A stretch of 64,000 nucleotides of DNA from Flavihumibacter sp. UBA7668 (GTDB taxonomy: Bacteria; Bacteroidota; Bacteroidia; Chitinophagales; Chitinophagaceae). Positions within the stretch are counted from its first letter, which is position 1, and each line of letters begins with the position of its first letter. Under the pieces are notes generated by a model. It saw only the letters and a program-made list of their open reading frames with translations. It searched no databases and was not told the DNA's origin. Where the stretch lies: contig NZ_DLHM01000005.1 in the NCBI RefSeq assembly GCF_002483205.1, positions 1,014,905 through 1,078,904 of the forward strand. The letters run 5' to 3'. The position numbers and the translations under genes are program-made. Below, one piece after another: positions 1 to 10,600 of the stretch.

Positions 1-198
1 CTCCCTACCCAATGGCTGACCATCAAGTTGGGGGGTGAGAGTTTCACCAAATAATAACTGTGTAATGCCATACCTGTCCCGTAAATCTACGAAGGTGATG
101 CTGCCAAATTTCCGGATAGTCTGTACCCAGCCTGCCAGTGTCACTTCTTTTCCAATAGAATTTGAATTTAATTCGCCACAAGTATGCGATCTATACAT
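1..198 (-). CDS. aspS: Aspartate--tRNA ligase, N-terminal part (runs off window)
   Basis: Translating the minus strand from ATG at 198 gives an N-terminus beginning MYRSHTCGEL, followed by a WVQTIRKFG stretch and FVDLRDRYG. This is the OB-fold anticodon-binding domain that opens bacterial AspRS, where the family has MRTHxCGEL and VxLxGWV. The enzyme charges tRNA-Asp with aspartate in the cytoplasm. Only 66 codons are present; the catalytic class II domain lies outside the window. The start is supported by a Bacteroidota -7 box just upstream at 233-240. The gene is divergent from the peptidase gene starting at 243. Identity is firm from the motif order, although the fragment is short. Confidence 0.9.
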   Translation of the reverse strand, partial: MYRSHTCGELNSNSIGKEVTLAGWVQTIRKFGSITFVDLRDRYGITQLLFGETLTPQLDGQPLGRE

Positions 199-232
199 AT
201 AGAATTTATATTTTCGGTTTGTTGCTGAGGTG

Positions 233-240
233 CAAATGTA
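233..240 (-). promoter_or_regulatory. Promoter -7 box for aspS
   Basis: The minus strand reads TACATTTG, a full match to the Bacteroidota -7 consensus TAnnTTTG. It ends 34 bases before the aspS ATG, which gives a short leader. A matching -33 TTTG is not evident. Confidence 0.55.
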
Positions 241-242
241 GC

Positions 243-1067
243 ATGATTACCGTAATTACCATATTAGGCAGTAGCAGCCTCCTGGTTTTTCTGATTTGGA
301 GCTGGGAACGCTTCCGGTACGATTATCGCCGGATGGCAAGAGACAGTAATCATCCGGCTCCGGAAGGTTCGGGTTCTCTTTTGCCCGAATGGGCACAGCA
401 CCATGATTGGCTTCGTACCCATAATATCTATTACCGTGCACTGAATCTGGATAACCAGGCCCGATTCCTCAGAAGGGTCATGGACTTCATGCGTTACAAA
501 GAATTTAAATATATCGATCTGGACCCCGACCCCATGATCCCCCTCCTGATCAGTTCAGCAGCCGTTCAGCTGACATTTGGACTGAATGATTTTAGGCTTG
601 ATTTTTTTGATAAAATTTATGTTTCCGGCTCCGCATACCGGGTGCACTGGCATAAACAGGCTTTTCAGGGACATGTAAGCTTACAGGGCATTTACCTGAG
701 CTGGGATCATTTTTTTCATGGTTACCAGGAATACGACGATGGCCATAATGTTGGCCTGCATGAAATGGCGCATGCTCTGACCTACGGTGCCCTGATGGGC
801 AAAACCACCATGGAAAAAAGCTTTCGTATTAAATTCAAAGACTATGTCAAAGCGGCTCATCCTATCTATACCAATATGAGAAATGGCGCGGAATCGGTCC
901 TGGACCGTTACGCGGCCACCAATTTTCACGAATTCTGGGCCGTTTCGGTAGAGGCATTTTTCGAAAAGCCCCTGCTGCTCAAAACCTGTGAGCCCAATTT
1001 ATACATCTCTATGTGTGAATTGCTGAACCAGGATCCCCTTCAATTGATGGTGGTAAAAGCGGTCTGA
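243..1067 (+). CDS. MtfA-like zinc peptidase (M90 family), first of two tandem paralogs
   Basis: The 274-residue protein has one N-terminal membrane segment (about residues 3-20) and a cytoplasm-sized domain carrying HEMAH (H173, E174, H177), the zinc-binding HExxH of gluzincins. A later NFHEFWAVSVEAFFE stretch probably supplies the third ligand. This pattern and length fit the MtfA/M90 family, whose E. coli member is a Mlc-interacting aminopeptidase. Family members from Bacteroidota commonly carry an N-terminal anchor. The ATG at 243 is chosen because the reading frame upstream overlaps the aspS coding region and would only start at TTG. A similar gene follows about 220 bases downstream. The substrate is unknown. 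The family call is good; a role in sugar regulation should not be assumed. Confidence 0.8.
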   Translation: MITVITILGSSSLLVFLIWSWERFRYDYRRMARDSNHPAPEGSGSLLPEWAQHHDWLRTHNIYYRALNLDNQARFLRRVMDFMRYKEFKYIDLDPDPMIPLLISSAAVQLTFGLNDFRLDFFDKIYVSGSAYRVHWHKQAFQGHVSLQGIYLSWDHFFHGYQEYDDGHNVGLHEMAHALTYGALMGKTTMEKSFRIKFKDYVKAAHPIYTNMRNGAESVLDRYAATNFHEFWAVSVEAFFEKPLLLKTCEPNLYISMCELLNQDPLQLMVVKAV

Positions 1068-1166
1068 ATCGTCCATTCGTCGAAAACTTCGTTTTTGCAG
1101 GATTTTAAGACCAAAATGCTTTTAATCTTCAGATTCAAGAATTAACTTGTGCTTAATTAGTACCTA

Positions 1167-1187
1167 ACTCGAACCGTCGAGTCTTTT
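1167..1187 (+). terminator. Weak hairpin with T-run after the first M90 gene
   Basis: ACTCGA/TCGAGT arms with an ACCG loop are followed by CTTTT. The stem is only six pairs, so this is a possible intrinsic terminator between the two M90 genes. It lies 100 bases after the stop codon. Confidence 0.35.
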
Positions 1188-1284
1188 AATCCGTACCAGT
1201 CTCCTCTCCGAAAGGCCCTCGTATCCATTTCTGTGTTTAACCAGCAAGACAATTTCGATTTTCTTACCCGTAAAGTTGACCCTT

Positions 1285-2085
1285 ATGGAAATCGTTTTCA
1301 TTTGTTTGCTGGTGTTCAGTACGATCTTTTTATTTGACTTACTGAACAATCGCTGGCAATATTTTTTACTCTATCGTCGCCGTAAAGGCTTTGAACTGCA
1401 TGAAGAACAGTTCCGGAAGCTCATCTCTTCCAACATCCGCTATTTTAATAAAGTAGATGAAGCTACCCAGCAGAAATGGCTGTTTCGCGCCTATCTCTTT
1501 TTCCGCTCAAAGAAATTTCATTATGTAGGAGTGGACAGAAAAGAAGAAATGCCGATCCTGATCAGTGCCACTGCGGCGCAGTTAACACTCGGACTGGAAA
1601 ATTTTTCGCTCAATTATTTCAGAGATATCTATGTGCTTCAGCACGATTACCATTATGGTCATTATTCACTTCCCTTTATGGGACATGTAGACAGTTCAGG
1701 CATCTATCTGTCCTGGCATAATTTCCTGGAAGGAATCCGGAGTGCACACGACAGCAGTAATGTTGGGCTGCATGAAATGGCGCATGCGCTGGCTTATGTG
1801 AACTTCATTACCAAAACAGATGAAGACCGTCACTTCAAAAAAGAATTTCATAATTTTTCCAAGGTTGCCCGTCCTATTTTTCAGGATATGCAAAGAGGGC
1901 GCAAAACCATTTTGGGTGAATACGCTGCTACCAATTACCATGAGTTCTGGGCTGTTAGCGTGGAAGTGTTTTTTGAAAACAGTGTGCGTTTACGGCACGA
2001 CCTGCCTGAATTGTATGAAGCGATGGCAAAACTGTTGCGTCAGGACCCTTACAAGGTTTTGTTAAGCCGATTGGCAGCAGCCTAG
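1285..2085 (+). CDS. MtfA-like zinc peptidase (M90 family), second paralog
   Basis: This 266-residue paralog of the preceding gene has the same plan: an N-terminal membrane segment (residues 2-18), a basic stretch, HEMAH (H163, E164, H167) and a NYHEFWAVSVEVFFE block near the end. The two proteins share many runs, including HEMAHAL, SAAVQLT/ATAAQLT and QDP near the C-terminus, so they come from a duplication. An in-frame TTG at 1276 exists, but the ATG at 1285 places the hydrophobic segment directly at the N-terminus. The 3' end overlaps the convergent SelW-like gene by four bases. All visible catalytic residues are intact, so it is probably an active metallopeptidase of unknown substrate. 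Confidence 0.8.
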   Translation: MEIVFICLLVFSTIFLFDLLNNRWQYFLLYRRRKGFELHEEQFRKLISSNIRYFNKVDEATQQKWLFRAYLFFRSKKFHYVGVDRKEEMPILISATAAQLTLGLENFSLNYFRDIYVLQHDYHYGHYSLPFMGHVDSSGIYLSWHNFLEGIRSAHDSSNVGLHEMAHALAYVNFITKTDEDRHFKKEFHNFSKVARPIFQDMQRGRKTILGEYAATNYHEFWAVSVEVFFENSVRLRHDLPELYEAMAKLLRQDPYKVLLSRLAAA

Positions 2086-2372
2086 TGCGATTCCTCCTTT
2101 CGGTCTGAATGTCCGAGTGCTTTTCCAGGTGCTACTTTGTCGCGTACCAATTGTTTTATGACTTTGATTTCAACGAAGCCTCCATCCCGTTTGCGATCAA
2201 AAACCAATTCGTCATTTATGGAGATGATGTAGCGTCCGGCTACCTCACTGGGACGAAGTGCCACTTCTTCCAGTTCCTCCTCAAAAGTGGTTAATAATTC
2301 CTGTGCCATATAAGCTGCTCTCAGAAGCCAGTGGCATTTAGGACAGTATTCAATGATGATTTTGGCTTTCAT
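2082..2372 (-). CDS. SelT/SelW/SelH (Rdx) family thioredoxin-like protein
   Basis: This 96-residue protein starts MKAKIIIEYCPKCHW and so carries the CxxC redox motif (C10, C13) directly after the first beta strand. It then has a helix and a strand pattern ending in a basic ELVFDRKRDGGF segment typical of Rdx-family proteins (the Cys-containing relatives of selenoprotein W). It is predicted to be a small cytosolic thiol-redox protein. A clear -7 box (2389-2396) stands 17 bases before the ATG. The C-terminal tail KALGHSDRKEESH is charged and probably disordered. The gene is divergent from the MOSC gene and convergent with the second M90 gene. Partner proteins are unknown. Confidence 0.8.
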   Translation of the reverse strand: MKAKIIIEYCPKCHWLLRAAYMAQELLTTFEEELEEVALRPSEVAGRYIISINDELVFDRKRDGGFVEIKVIKQLVRDKVAPGKALGHSDRKEESH

Positions 2373-2388
2373 GTTGATTCAATTCAGC

Positions 2389-2396
2389 CAAAGGTA
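2389..2396 (-). promoter_or_regulatory. Promoter -7 box for the SelW-like gene
   Basis: The minus strand reads TACCTTTG, matching TAnnTTTG. The end of the box lies 16 bases upstream of the ATG at 2372. Confidence 0.5.
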
Positions 2397-2419
2397 AGCG
2401 CAGTTTAGTATTTTGCAGT

Positions 2420-3217
2420 ATGGCTACAATCAGCGGATTATTTATTTATCCCATCAAATCCCTTGGTGGTATTGAACTGGATTCTGTTTTGGTAACCGAT
2501 CGGGGTTTGCAATATGACCGTCGCTGGATGCTGGTGGATGCAAACGGACGTTTTCTCACGCAACGCGAACATCCGGTAATGGCATTGTTACAGGTAGGGT
2601 TGGGAGCGGACCATTTGCTTGTTTTCCATAAACACCATCCAGAAGAAGCGATTCAGATTCCTTTGGACCTAACCAATGGAATCGAACTTTCCGTAACCAT
2701 TTGGGACGATACCGTTCAGGCGCTGTTGGTTGATAAAAACCTGGACAACTGGTTTTCCCGCCAGCTCGGGATAAATTGCAGCCTGGTATATATGCCCGAT
2801 AGCAGCCGAAGGGAAGTGGATTCACGTTATGCCAGCCAAAAAGAAATTACCAGCTTTTCGGATGCCTATCCAATGCTCCTGATCGGACAAGCTTCACTGG
2901 ATGATCTTAATACCCGGCTTGCATCACCCGTACCTATGAATCGCTTTCGGCCAAATATAGTAGTGGAAGGATGGGAAGCTTATGAAGAAGACAGCATCGG
3001 GTCTTTTCAGGCCGGCGCTATAAAGTTTACTGCAGTTAAACCTTGTGCCCGTTGTGTATTGACAACCATCAACCAGGAAACTGGTGAAAAAGGCAAGGAT
3101 CCTTTAAAGACACTGGCATCCTATCGTACACAAAATAATAAAGTGCTATTCGGGCAAAACCTTGTACATATTGGAAGTGGATACCTTGAAAAAGGTATGA
3201 ACATTATTTCTTTTTAA
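2420..3217 (+). CDS. MOSC domain-containing protein (YcbX/mARC-like)
   Basis: The 265-residue protein has the MOSC N-terminal beta-barrel (residues 1-115; opening YPIKSLGG and RRWMLVD) followed by the MOSC domain with RFRPNIVV and the conserved Cys in KPCARCVLTTIN, which in the family holds the molybdenum cofactor. A GQNLV motif near the end is also typical. Unlike E. coli YcbX there is no C-terminal ferredoxin domain, so it resembles the mARC layout and needs a separate electron donor. It probably reduces N-hydroxylated compounds. That function is inferred from the family. The ATG at 2420 is the only sensible start. It is followed by the convergent small membrane protein gene, with a 14-base overlap of 3' ends. 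Confidence 0.85.
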   Translation: MATISGLFIYPIKSLGGIELDSVLVTDRGLQYDRRWMLVDANGRFLTQREHPVMALLQVGLGADHLLVFHKHHPEEAIQIPLDLTNGIELSVTIWDDTVQALLVDKNLDNWFSRQLGINCSLVYMPDSSRREVDSRYASQKEITSFSDAYPMLLIGQASLDDLNTRLASPVPMNRFRPNIVVEGWEAYEEDSIGSFQAGAIKFTAVKPCARCVLTTINQETGEKGKDPLKTLASYRTQNNKVLFGQNLVHIGSGYLEKGMNIISF

Positions 3218-3563
3218 GTTCCACCAGATAATACCAGGCTATTGCCAGCATTCCCATGCTAAATGGAATCGCCGTATAATAACGGTAATGATCGGGTGTT
3301 TCATAAAATTCCAATACCATCCAGGAACAGTTGGCAATGATCCAGAAGAGTACGGCCAGATTATGGTATAGTTCCGATTTAATATTTCTTGTCTGGTAAG
3401 TGATTAGGACTGCCACCGTCAGTGTTGGAATAATCATGATCATCCCAATTGGTTTCCACAACAATGCCCAGCTCATATCTTTCAAAAGCCAGAATACAAT
3501 GTGCAGATTTTCTATCCGGCGAAACCGTTCTGGAATCGCATACATACCGGGTTTGCTTGCCAT
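3204..3563 (-). CDS. Small membrane protein, unknown function
   Basis: Starting at the ATG at 3563, the product has 119 residues with three or four hydrophobic segments: about 36-55 (IGMIMIIPTLTVAVLITY), 66-85 (LAVLFWIIANCSWMVLEF) and 95-113 (IPFSMGMLAIAWYYLVEL), plus a weaker one near 22-35. I do not recognise a named family. A TAACTTTG -7 box on the minus strand (3585-3592), inside the end of the upstream oxidoreductase gene, supports this start over longer frames. It lies 26 bases after that gene and could also be read from the same transcript. The N-terminal stretch MASKPGMYAIPERF is polar and probably cytoplasmic. Confidence 0.65.
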   Translation of the reverse strand: MASKPGMYAIPERFRRIENLHIVFWLLKDMSWALLWKPIGMIMIIPTLTVAVLITYQTRNIKSELYHNLAVLFWIIANCSWMVLEFYETPDHYRYYTAIPFSMGMLAIAWYYLVELKKK

Positions 3564-3589
3564 TTCAGCGTAAAATTTCAGCGGCAAAG

Positions 3590-4669
3590 TTAGGGCCTGA
3601 GCAGTCTCGAAAATCGATTGATATGCGCTTCCGGCAGAATCGGACTTCCATCCACAATTGACTTCGCCAGTTGCTGACCGAAATAAGGCGCCAGTGAACA
3701 TCCCTTGGTGCCAGTTCCGTTTAATATTCCGATGGATGGATAGTGTGGATGCATGCCGGCGAATGGCCGGCGTTCCATATTTGCCGGACGCACACCCGCC
3801 CAATGATATAAGGTTTTGAATGGCAGTTTAATCCAGTTGCGAACCAGTTGCTCTGTTCGTTCCCTGAATTCTTGGGTGGGTTCTTCCGTAATAAAATCAT
3901 TTTCGTAAGTTGAACCTGCCCAGAAAAAAGTGGGGTTCTGCTCCCCATTAATAGTTGGATAAGGCACTATACTGATCCCTTTTTTATAAATATGGCCGGA
4001 TGGTAATCCGGGGATCTCCAGCAACAAAGCCTGCCCCTTATTGGGCGCGAAAGGAAGCCGGTTAAAATAAGGAAGCTGCATTCCCTGTATGCCATCGCAA
4101 TAGATGATGCGATCCGCCCGGATATCCCGGTATTGAATGGAGTTTTCGGAATGAATAAGTTCAGTCGGCTCAAATCGCTCCAGGATCAATCGGTTTTGGT
4201 GGAGTAATTCCTCCTTCCAGCGACCTAACAAAAGATTCAGGTTAATGAGTAAGGCTGGTTGAATGCTGCCAATTCCATACGGACTTTCCATCAGCGTTTT
4301 CCAATGGTCCAAGTCATCCGGAACCTGCAGGTATTCGCCAAATTCCGGCAACCTTGCATCGAAGGCTTCCTTCATTTGTAAACTCGGGAAACTATGCAGG
4401 ATGCGGGTGGATTGAATACATTCAATTCCCAAACTATTGCCCAGTTTTGTGTAGGCGTCCAAAGCAAATGGCAACAATGTTTCAATCATCCAGGTTTTTG
4501 CCAGAATGCGTCCGGTTACCGGATTTATAACACCTGATGCGATGCGGGAGGCGCTGGTCGTTTTCCCTTCATCAATCAGCAAAAAATCATGTTTATGTTG
4601 GGTTAACCACCAGCTCAGCCAGGTTCCGCAAAGTCCCTGTCCAATGATCAGGGTATTCGTATGCCGCAT
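3590..4669 (-). CDS. DAO-family FAD-dependent oxidoreductase
   Basis: This 359-residue protein begins with the dinucleotide-binding signature IIGQGLCGTW (GxGxxG) and an acidic residue after the second strand (LLIDEG). It contains SGVINPVTGR and, near the C-terminus, HWAGVRPANMERRPFAG and NGTGTKGCSLAP, all placed as in the D-amino-acid oxidase/ThiO/MnmC-C fold. It is probably a cytosolic flavoprotein oxidising an amine. The substrate cannot be told from sequence. It lies five bases downstream of the alpha-2-macroglobulin gene on the same strand, so the two are very likely cotranscribed. A functional reason for that pairing is not obvious. Confidence 0.8.
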   Translation of the reverse strand: MRHTNTLIIGQGLCGTWLSWWLTQHKHDFLLIDEGKTTSASRIASGVINPVTGRILAKTWMIETLLPFALDAYTKLGNSLGIECIQSTRILHSFPSLQMKEAFDARLPEFGEYLQVPDDLDHWKTLMESPYGIGSIQPALLINLNLLLGRWKEELLHQNRLILERFEPTELIHSENSIQYRDIRADRIIYCDGIQGMQLPYFNRLPFAPNKGQALLLEIPGLPSGHIYKKGISIVPYPTINGEQNPTFFWAGSTYENDFITEEPTQEFRERTEQLVRNWIKLPFKTLYHWAGVRPANMERRPFAGMHPHYPSIGILNGTGTKGCSLAPYFGQQLAKSIVDGSPILPEAHINRFSRLLRP

Positions 4670-4674
4670 CCGTT

Positions 4675-7600
4675 TTAATTTGCTTCTATGTTTAATTTAA
4701 TGCCTTCCGTATGGCTCGTAAATTCCGGAGCATACATGCATTGAATACTGCTGATCCCATTACTAAATGTTCCTGCATGCGAAACAAACAGTGAATATTC
4801 CATAACATGCGTTCCTTTTGGAAGATACTGAATGAAGAAATTAGTACTTGCATCACGGGTGCTTTCATAATAACCCAGTGATCCTTTCCAACGATATCCA
4901 CTTAGTACATTTGTTGGTTCCAATGAAGATGCCCGCATATCTTTCACATGCACATATTCCATTGGACGATCTGTTTTGATTTCGAGCCGTACCACCAGTT
5001 TATCGCCCACTTTTAAAAAGCTTCCATCCTGTATGGCTTCCAAAACGGGACCTTTATCAGTCAGTTTTTCAACCAATACCTGTTTGTTGATAGAAAGTGG
5101 TCCTTTTGCAGCAGTGATATTTTCCAGATTATCAAAATACTGCCAGTAGATGGCACCCCATACAGGAGCGTTGGCTTTTGGCGCCTGAGCCTGTTCCACA
5201 TTTATTTTTATTTGTCCCATTTCCGGAAAAACTGCCGTGCCCGGAATGATCTTTTGGTAATATCCGGTACCGGCTTCCTCTTTTGCGCCAGTAATAGTAG
5301 TTACTCCTCCCAGCTTTACACTGATTTTTGGTTGTGCTTCCAACCAGTTATCACCTTGCAATAACAGTGCATAACAGGCGTCTGCCGTTGCTTTGGTACT
5401 GCTCCAGCGATTGGTTTGTTTATTCAGCAATAACCAGGCTTTTAATGCATTTACAGTGGTGGCCGGTTGCTTTAATTCCTGAAATAACTCAATCAATAAA
5501 GCCTGCGTTTCAATCGGCGCTTCCTGCCAGTAATAACCTGCTGTATTGGCTTTCCAATACATGCCTTTGTCTTCGGTTTTAATGGCTGTTTGCTGCAACG
5601 ATTTCAGGATATTGGAGGCCGTTTGTTTGTCTCCGGTTCTGTGCAATGCCAGCGCAATCATTGCTTTTGAAAACAGGTTTCCTTTTATCCAAAGTGACTG
5701 AATTTCCTTTCTGTAATGATTGGCAGCCAGAACATATTCACCTGATAACCCAACACTGCTGTAAAAACTGCGCATATAATGATATTGCACCGCAAAATAA
5801 TTCAGGTAAGTGGGTTCTTTGGCTCCCTTATCGCGTTTCTTATAATCTTCCAGGATACGCTGATCGGAATAAGCGAGTCCGGGTGTTACAATAGGTGCAA
5901 AAATTCCATAGTCTGCTCCAATAATTCCCAGCTTTTGTAAATGCCCGATTCCGGTTAGAATATACTGCGTAATATACCGATCATCCGGTCCGCCTTTGAA
6001 CCAGCTGAAGCCGCCATTGGAACTCTGCATTTCTTTTAGTTTGGCAATCATTTTACCTGACTCCAGGCTAAGTTTTCCGGCATCAAAGAGCAGTAGCAGG
6101 CGTTTCTTTTGTTCTGCTTCTGATTTTGCTTCCAGCACCCAGGGGGTTTCTTCCAGCAATACCTGTTTCAACTGCTCATTTTTCTGCAGATTGCTCAATA
6201 AGGCACTGGTATCTTTTTGCTGCCATTCTTCCAGCACTTTTTTGATGCGGGGAGCAGATTTCAATAAATGATCGGCGATCAGATAACCATATAAACGATT
6301 AAAACTTTGCTCTGCACACTCATAAGGATAATCAGTCAGATAAGGAAGCGACTGAATGGCATACCAGGCCGGATTAGAAGAAAACTCAACCGTCAGGGAT
6401 TGATTGCTGAGCGTTTCGCTTTCCTTACTGTTGATCAATTTTATTAGTGGAATTTCCTTACTGGATGAACCGTTGATAAAGAAGGGAACTGCTTCGGTTA
6501 CCAGTTGTCGATTGCTTAATACAGGAAGTGTAGAAGATTCTCCATCGGTTTTATCACCCACCCGGGCAATGATTTTCCAGGTAAGGGCCCGGTCAAATAA
6601 GAAGGGGACTTCCACCGGGAATTTCACCAGCTCACTCGATTTTGGTCCAACTGTGAAATATTGATTGGGGAAGAAATTGCGGAACCAGCCATCCACCGGT
6701 TGATTGGTGGTAGCATCAATCAGTTGCAATTCTGCTTGTCCGGTTACTTCTTTGTCTGTTAGGTTTACCACTTTGGAGGTGATTTCCATTTTATCACCCT
6801 CCCGCAGAAAACGTGGCATATTAGGTTGTACCATCAGGTCTTTCTGCGTTACTATACTTTGTTGCAGGTAACCCATTGCCAGCGATTTGGTATGTGCAAA
6901 CAACTGCCATTTCCAGGTGGTTACCGATTCGGGCATGGTGAAACTAAAACTGAATTGTCCGTTGGAATCTGCTGATAATTGCGGAAAGAAAAATGCTGTT
7001 TCATTGAAATTGGTGCGGATGGCGGGGGGAGCTGTTGCGGGTGGGGGAGGGGGAACGGCAGATGTATTATCACCTATAATATTTAATTCCTCCGCTTTTA
7101 CTGTAGCAACTGAACCTGTTATTTCTTTTTTTACAGAAGTGGCATAAGCTGTTACAACCACTTCATCCATTTCGCCTTCCTGTTTTTCTCTTGCACTTAG
7201 TGTTGCATGACCTCTAATTTTAATTCCCGGTGCCATCATCCTTCTGCGCTCCGCAAATTCAAATCCTAACAATTCATCCATTCCTGCCCATTTCAATTCC
7301 TTTTTTTCTACCGGAATCTGGTAATCAGCGCCACCCTGCGCTACAAAATTCGTGCGCCCGCTCCAATTACTCAATCGCTGCAAACTTGGCCATAGCCCCG
7401 GTTTATTCCAGTTATGCGCACCAAACTGATCCAGCGAAGCATCATACATCGATGTCAATAATTCCATTCCAAATTTTTCCGCTTCTTCTCCTGAAATGGA
7501 TACCGTCCATTTTTCTTGTTGTCCGGGTTCCAGTTTGTCACGGTAGGTCTGCAGCTTAATCTTTAATTCCTTTTCTTCCATCGGCACCGCAAAATAACTC

Positions 7601-10600
7601 TCCTTCGTATACACCCGATTATTCCGAACAAATACATGTTGAACCTCAATCCCTCCTTTATCTGCTTCTCCAGCAAGTACAGGTATCAATACCCGCTCTT
7701 TATTCAGCTCAAACAACCGGTATTTTTCAGAAAAGGGGAGTTTAATATCACCGGACTGCCCTTTCCAGTTGATTCTTTTTTCTATTACGAAAAGATCAGT
7801 CGCTTCTGTTGCCAGTTCTATAGTGGTTTGCTCCCCTTGTTTCAGCAGTTGTTTTCCCTGTGTTCCTGAAAGGTAACCTGCTTCTGCCACCGATTTCCCG
7901 GTTGGATCAGTTAGGAATACAATGGACTTCGCTTCAATACTGTCTCCATTCGGATCCACTCCTTTGGCGATCAGTTGATACCATCCGGCAGCCCATTTTT
8001 TTCTGTCCAGTTGTACCATACCGCTGGAATCCGTTTGAATGGTTTTCTGCCATACTGCTTTGCCAGCCGGCCATGTTTGCGGATCGTCTTCGTTTTTATA
8101 CAGATCATTCGGGAAATATTGACGATATTCTTTTTCAGTTAATACAAAAGTATCAGGCGTTTCCCAGTAGCGGGAGCGAAGCAGTCTACCCGGACTCTTT
8201 AAAGGAAGGATCTGCACAGCCAGCGTGGCTGTTTGTGGTTCACCCATCAGGTTGTTAGCTGCCAGCTTAATTTTCTTGAAATCAGTTGCCGCCAGTTTAT
8301 CCTGCTCTGCACTTATATTAATTTCTACTGATTTATACGACACCGGTACCGAGCTGTTGGCTGATCGGGTCTCACCATTCAGATCAGTAATATCAATGGT
8401 TATTGCATATTCAAATACAGGATCTGTTTTGCGATCTATTGTTGCATCTGGAATAGCCGGAAAGGAAATACTGAAACTTCCATCTGCTTCTGTAGTTAAC
8501 TGACCATGTGCAATTTCAGCTGTTTTATACCTCGGACGGAAACCATAACCAGATATTTTCCAGGGATAGAGATACCGGGTTCCTCTTGTTACCCTAAATG
8601 TACCGGTCGCGTTGCTAATGGCATTGCCAGCATAAGCGATTGCCTTTCCTTTAATGGTAACGGTATCGCCTAAACGAACGGTTGTTTTTAGTTTGTCCAG
8701 AGTTACTTCAAATCGTGGCCGCTTGTATTCTTCCACATTAAAGTAAGTGGATGAATGATACAACTCTTCCTGCAGGTAAAACTGTCCGGTTAATCCGCTG
8801 GAAGGCAAAGTGAATTTCCCTGCAACTGATCCAAATTCATTGGATATTACGACTATGGAATCTGTTTTTTCGTCATTGGCATTATAAAGATAAATCGATG
8901 TTTTTCTTCCTGTTAATAACTGAGGTAATTGTGTTTCCTTGTCCTTGCTGGTTAATACAGCTTTAAAATAAATAGTTTGTCCCGGGCGGTAGATGTTCCG
9001 GTCCAAAAAATAAAAAACTCTTGCATTCCGACGCTCGTATTCTGCTGCAGACGTATCCCGATCCCGCTGATTATAGGAATAAATATACTCCTGGTCATCA
9101 ATACGCAGATAATCATCCCCGTGTTGAATGTCCAGTGAAAAACTGCCGTATTCATTTTTACCGGCTTTGCTGATCCGTACAAATCCTTTCTCATTTGCTT
9201 TCAGCTCGTCTGCTTTAATCCGATTATAGGTTCTGGTCTGGTAATCATAGGTTCGTTGAAAAAGTTGAATAGTTGCATTGGATAGAGGTTGTCCGGTATT
9301 TCTGTGTAAAACAAAATAATCCTTCTCCGAACTGATATAACTGATATTGGAAACCTGCAATTCAACCAAGCCGATATTGGATGATTCCAAAGCAAAAGAA
9401 GCATGATCGCTGGCTAGTAAAAAATAAGCGCCGATTGGAAGTGCATCAATTTTGATCTCGGTTGTATGACCTTTATAATCCTGCATCACCGGTAAGTATT
9501 GCTCCCAGGCTTTTACTGTCGGTGAACCAGCTAATAACGCGTAATTAGCCGAATCAAAATACCTTGATTGCTGTAATAACTGACTATGTTTTACGGGATC
9601 AATTTTTACCAGCCGGAGATAGATTTTTCCCAGGTTTTTCCAATTTACAATTGCCCGGAAAGGTTCACCGGGAATATTCACCCGCTCCGTCTGGATACCC
9701 AGAGCTGGTGCTTTAATATCCTGAATCAGATTGTAGGACTGAATGGCACCCGGACTGTTTTTTTGCTTATCAACCAATTCTTGTGCAATGGATAAGGCTT
9801 TTACAGGGTCTTCATTTTCATCCAACTCCCAACTGGCCAATAAATAAACCGCCTGATCAGCAGCTAAAGTTCCTGTATAATTTTTTCTGAATCCTTCCAA
9901 CGCAGCAAGGTAAAGAGCTTCTGAACTTGCTGATTCTGCCTTGCTTTTCAAAAACTGAAACCGCTCCAGATCTGTTGCCGCAAGTTGTTCATTTTTATTG
10001 CCAGCTTTATAATAGCGTAGTAATTCCTGATATAATTTTAAACTTATCAGTCCCGGTGCTAAACTATCGGAGTCTGATATCATAAGTTTCGTAAAATTCG
10101 CCGCGTCTTTCCACAACTCTTGATTCTCCCAAAAGGATTGATCTGCCTGAACCGGTAATTCCACCGGATCAGCTTTAAAATAACCCAGTGCTTTCTGAAA
10201 AACCAATTCGTACATCGATGGACGGTAGTCGGTATTTTCACCTTTTTTGATTATTCCTTCAAAACTGGTTCGCGAACCTTCTTTTTTCAAGGAAGGCTCC
10301 TGCAAGGCTTCCAGATAAGCAGCAGTAATTGCACGGTGAAAATCCGCTGCAGTCCAGGTTTGAATATCTTCAGAAACGCCATCAGCCAATGGTGTACGCT
10401 CATAAATGGTCCATCGATTCCGGTCGTATTGTTTTTTATAATAATCAGCCAGCAATGTATTCAGCAAAGCGCGACTAATTCCTTTTTCTGAAGCAATTTC
10501 TTTTCGCAATAACCCCAGGGCAAGCGTATCGCTTTCATCAACCAAAACTTCCTGCAATTGAATCTGATAAAGAATTGCTTTGATCTGTTCACCTGCCGCC

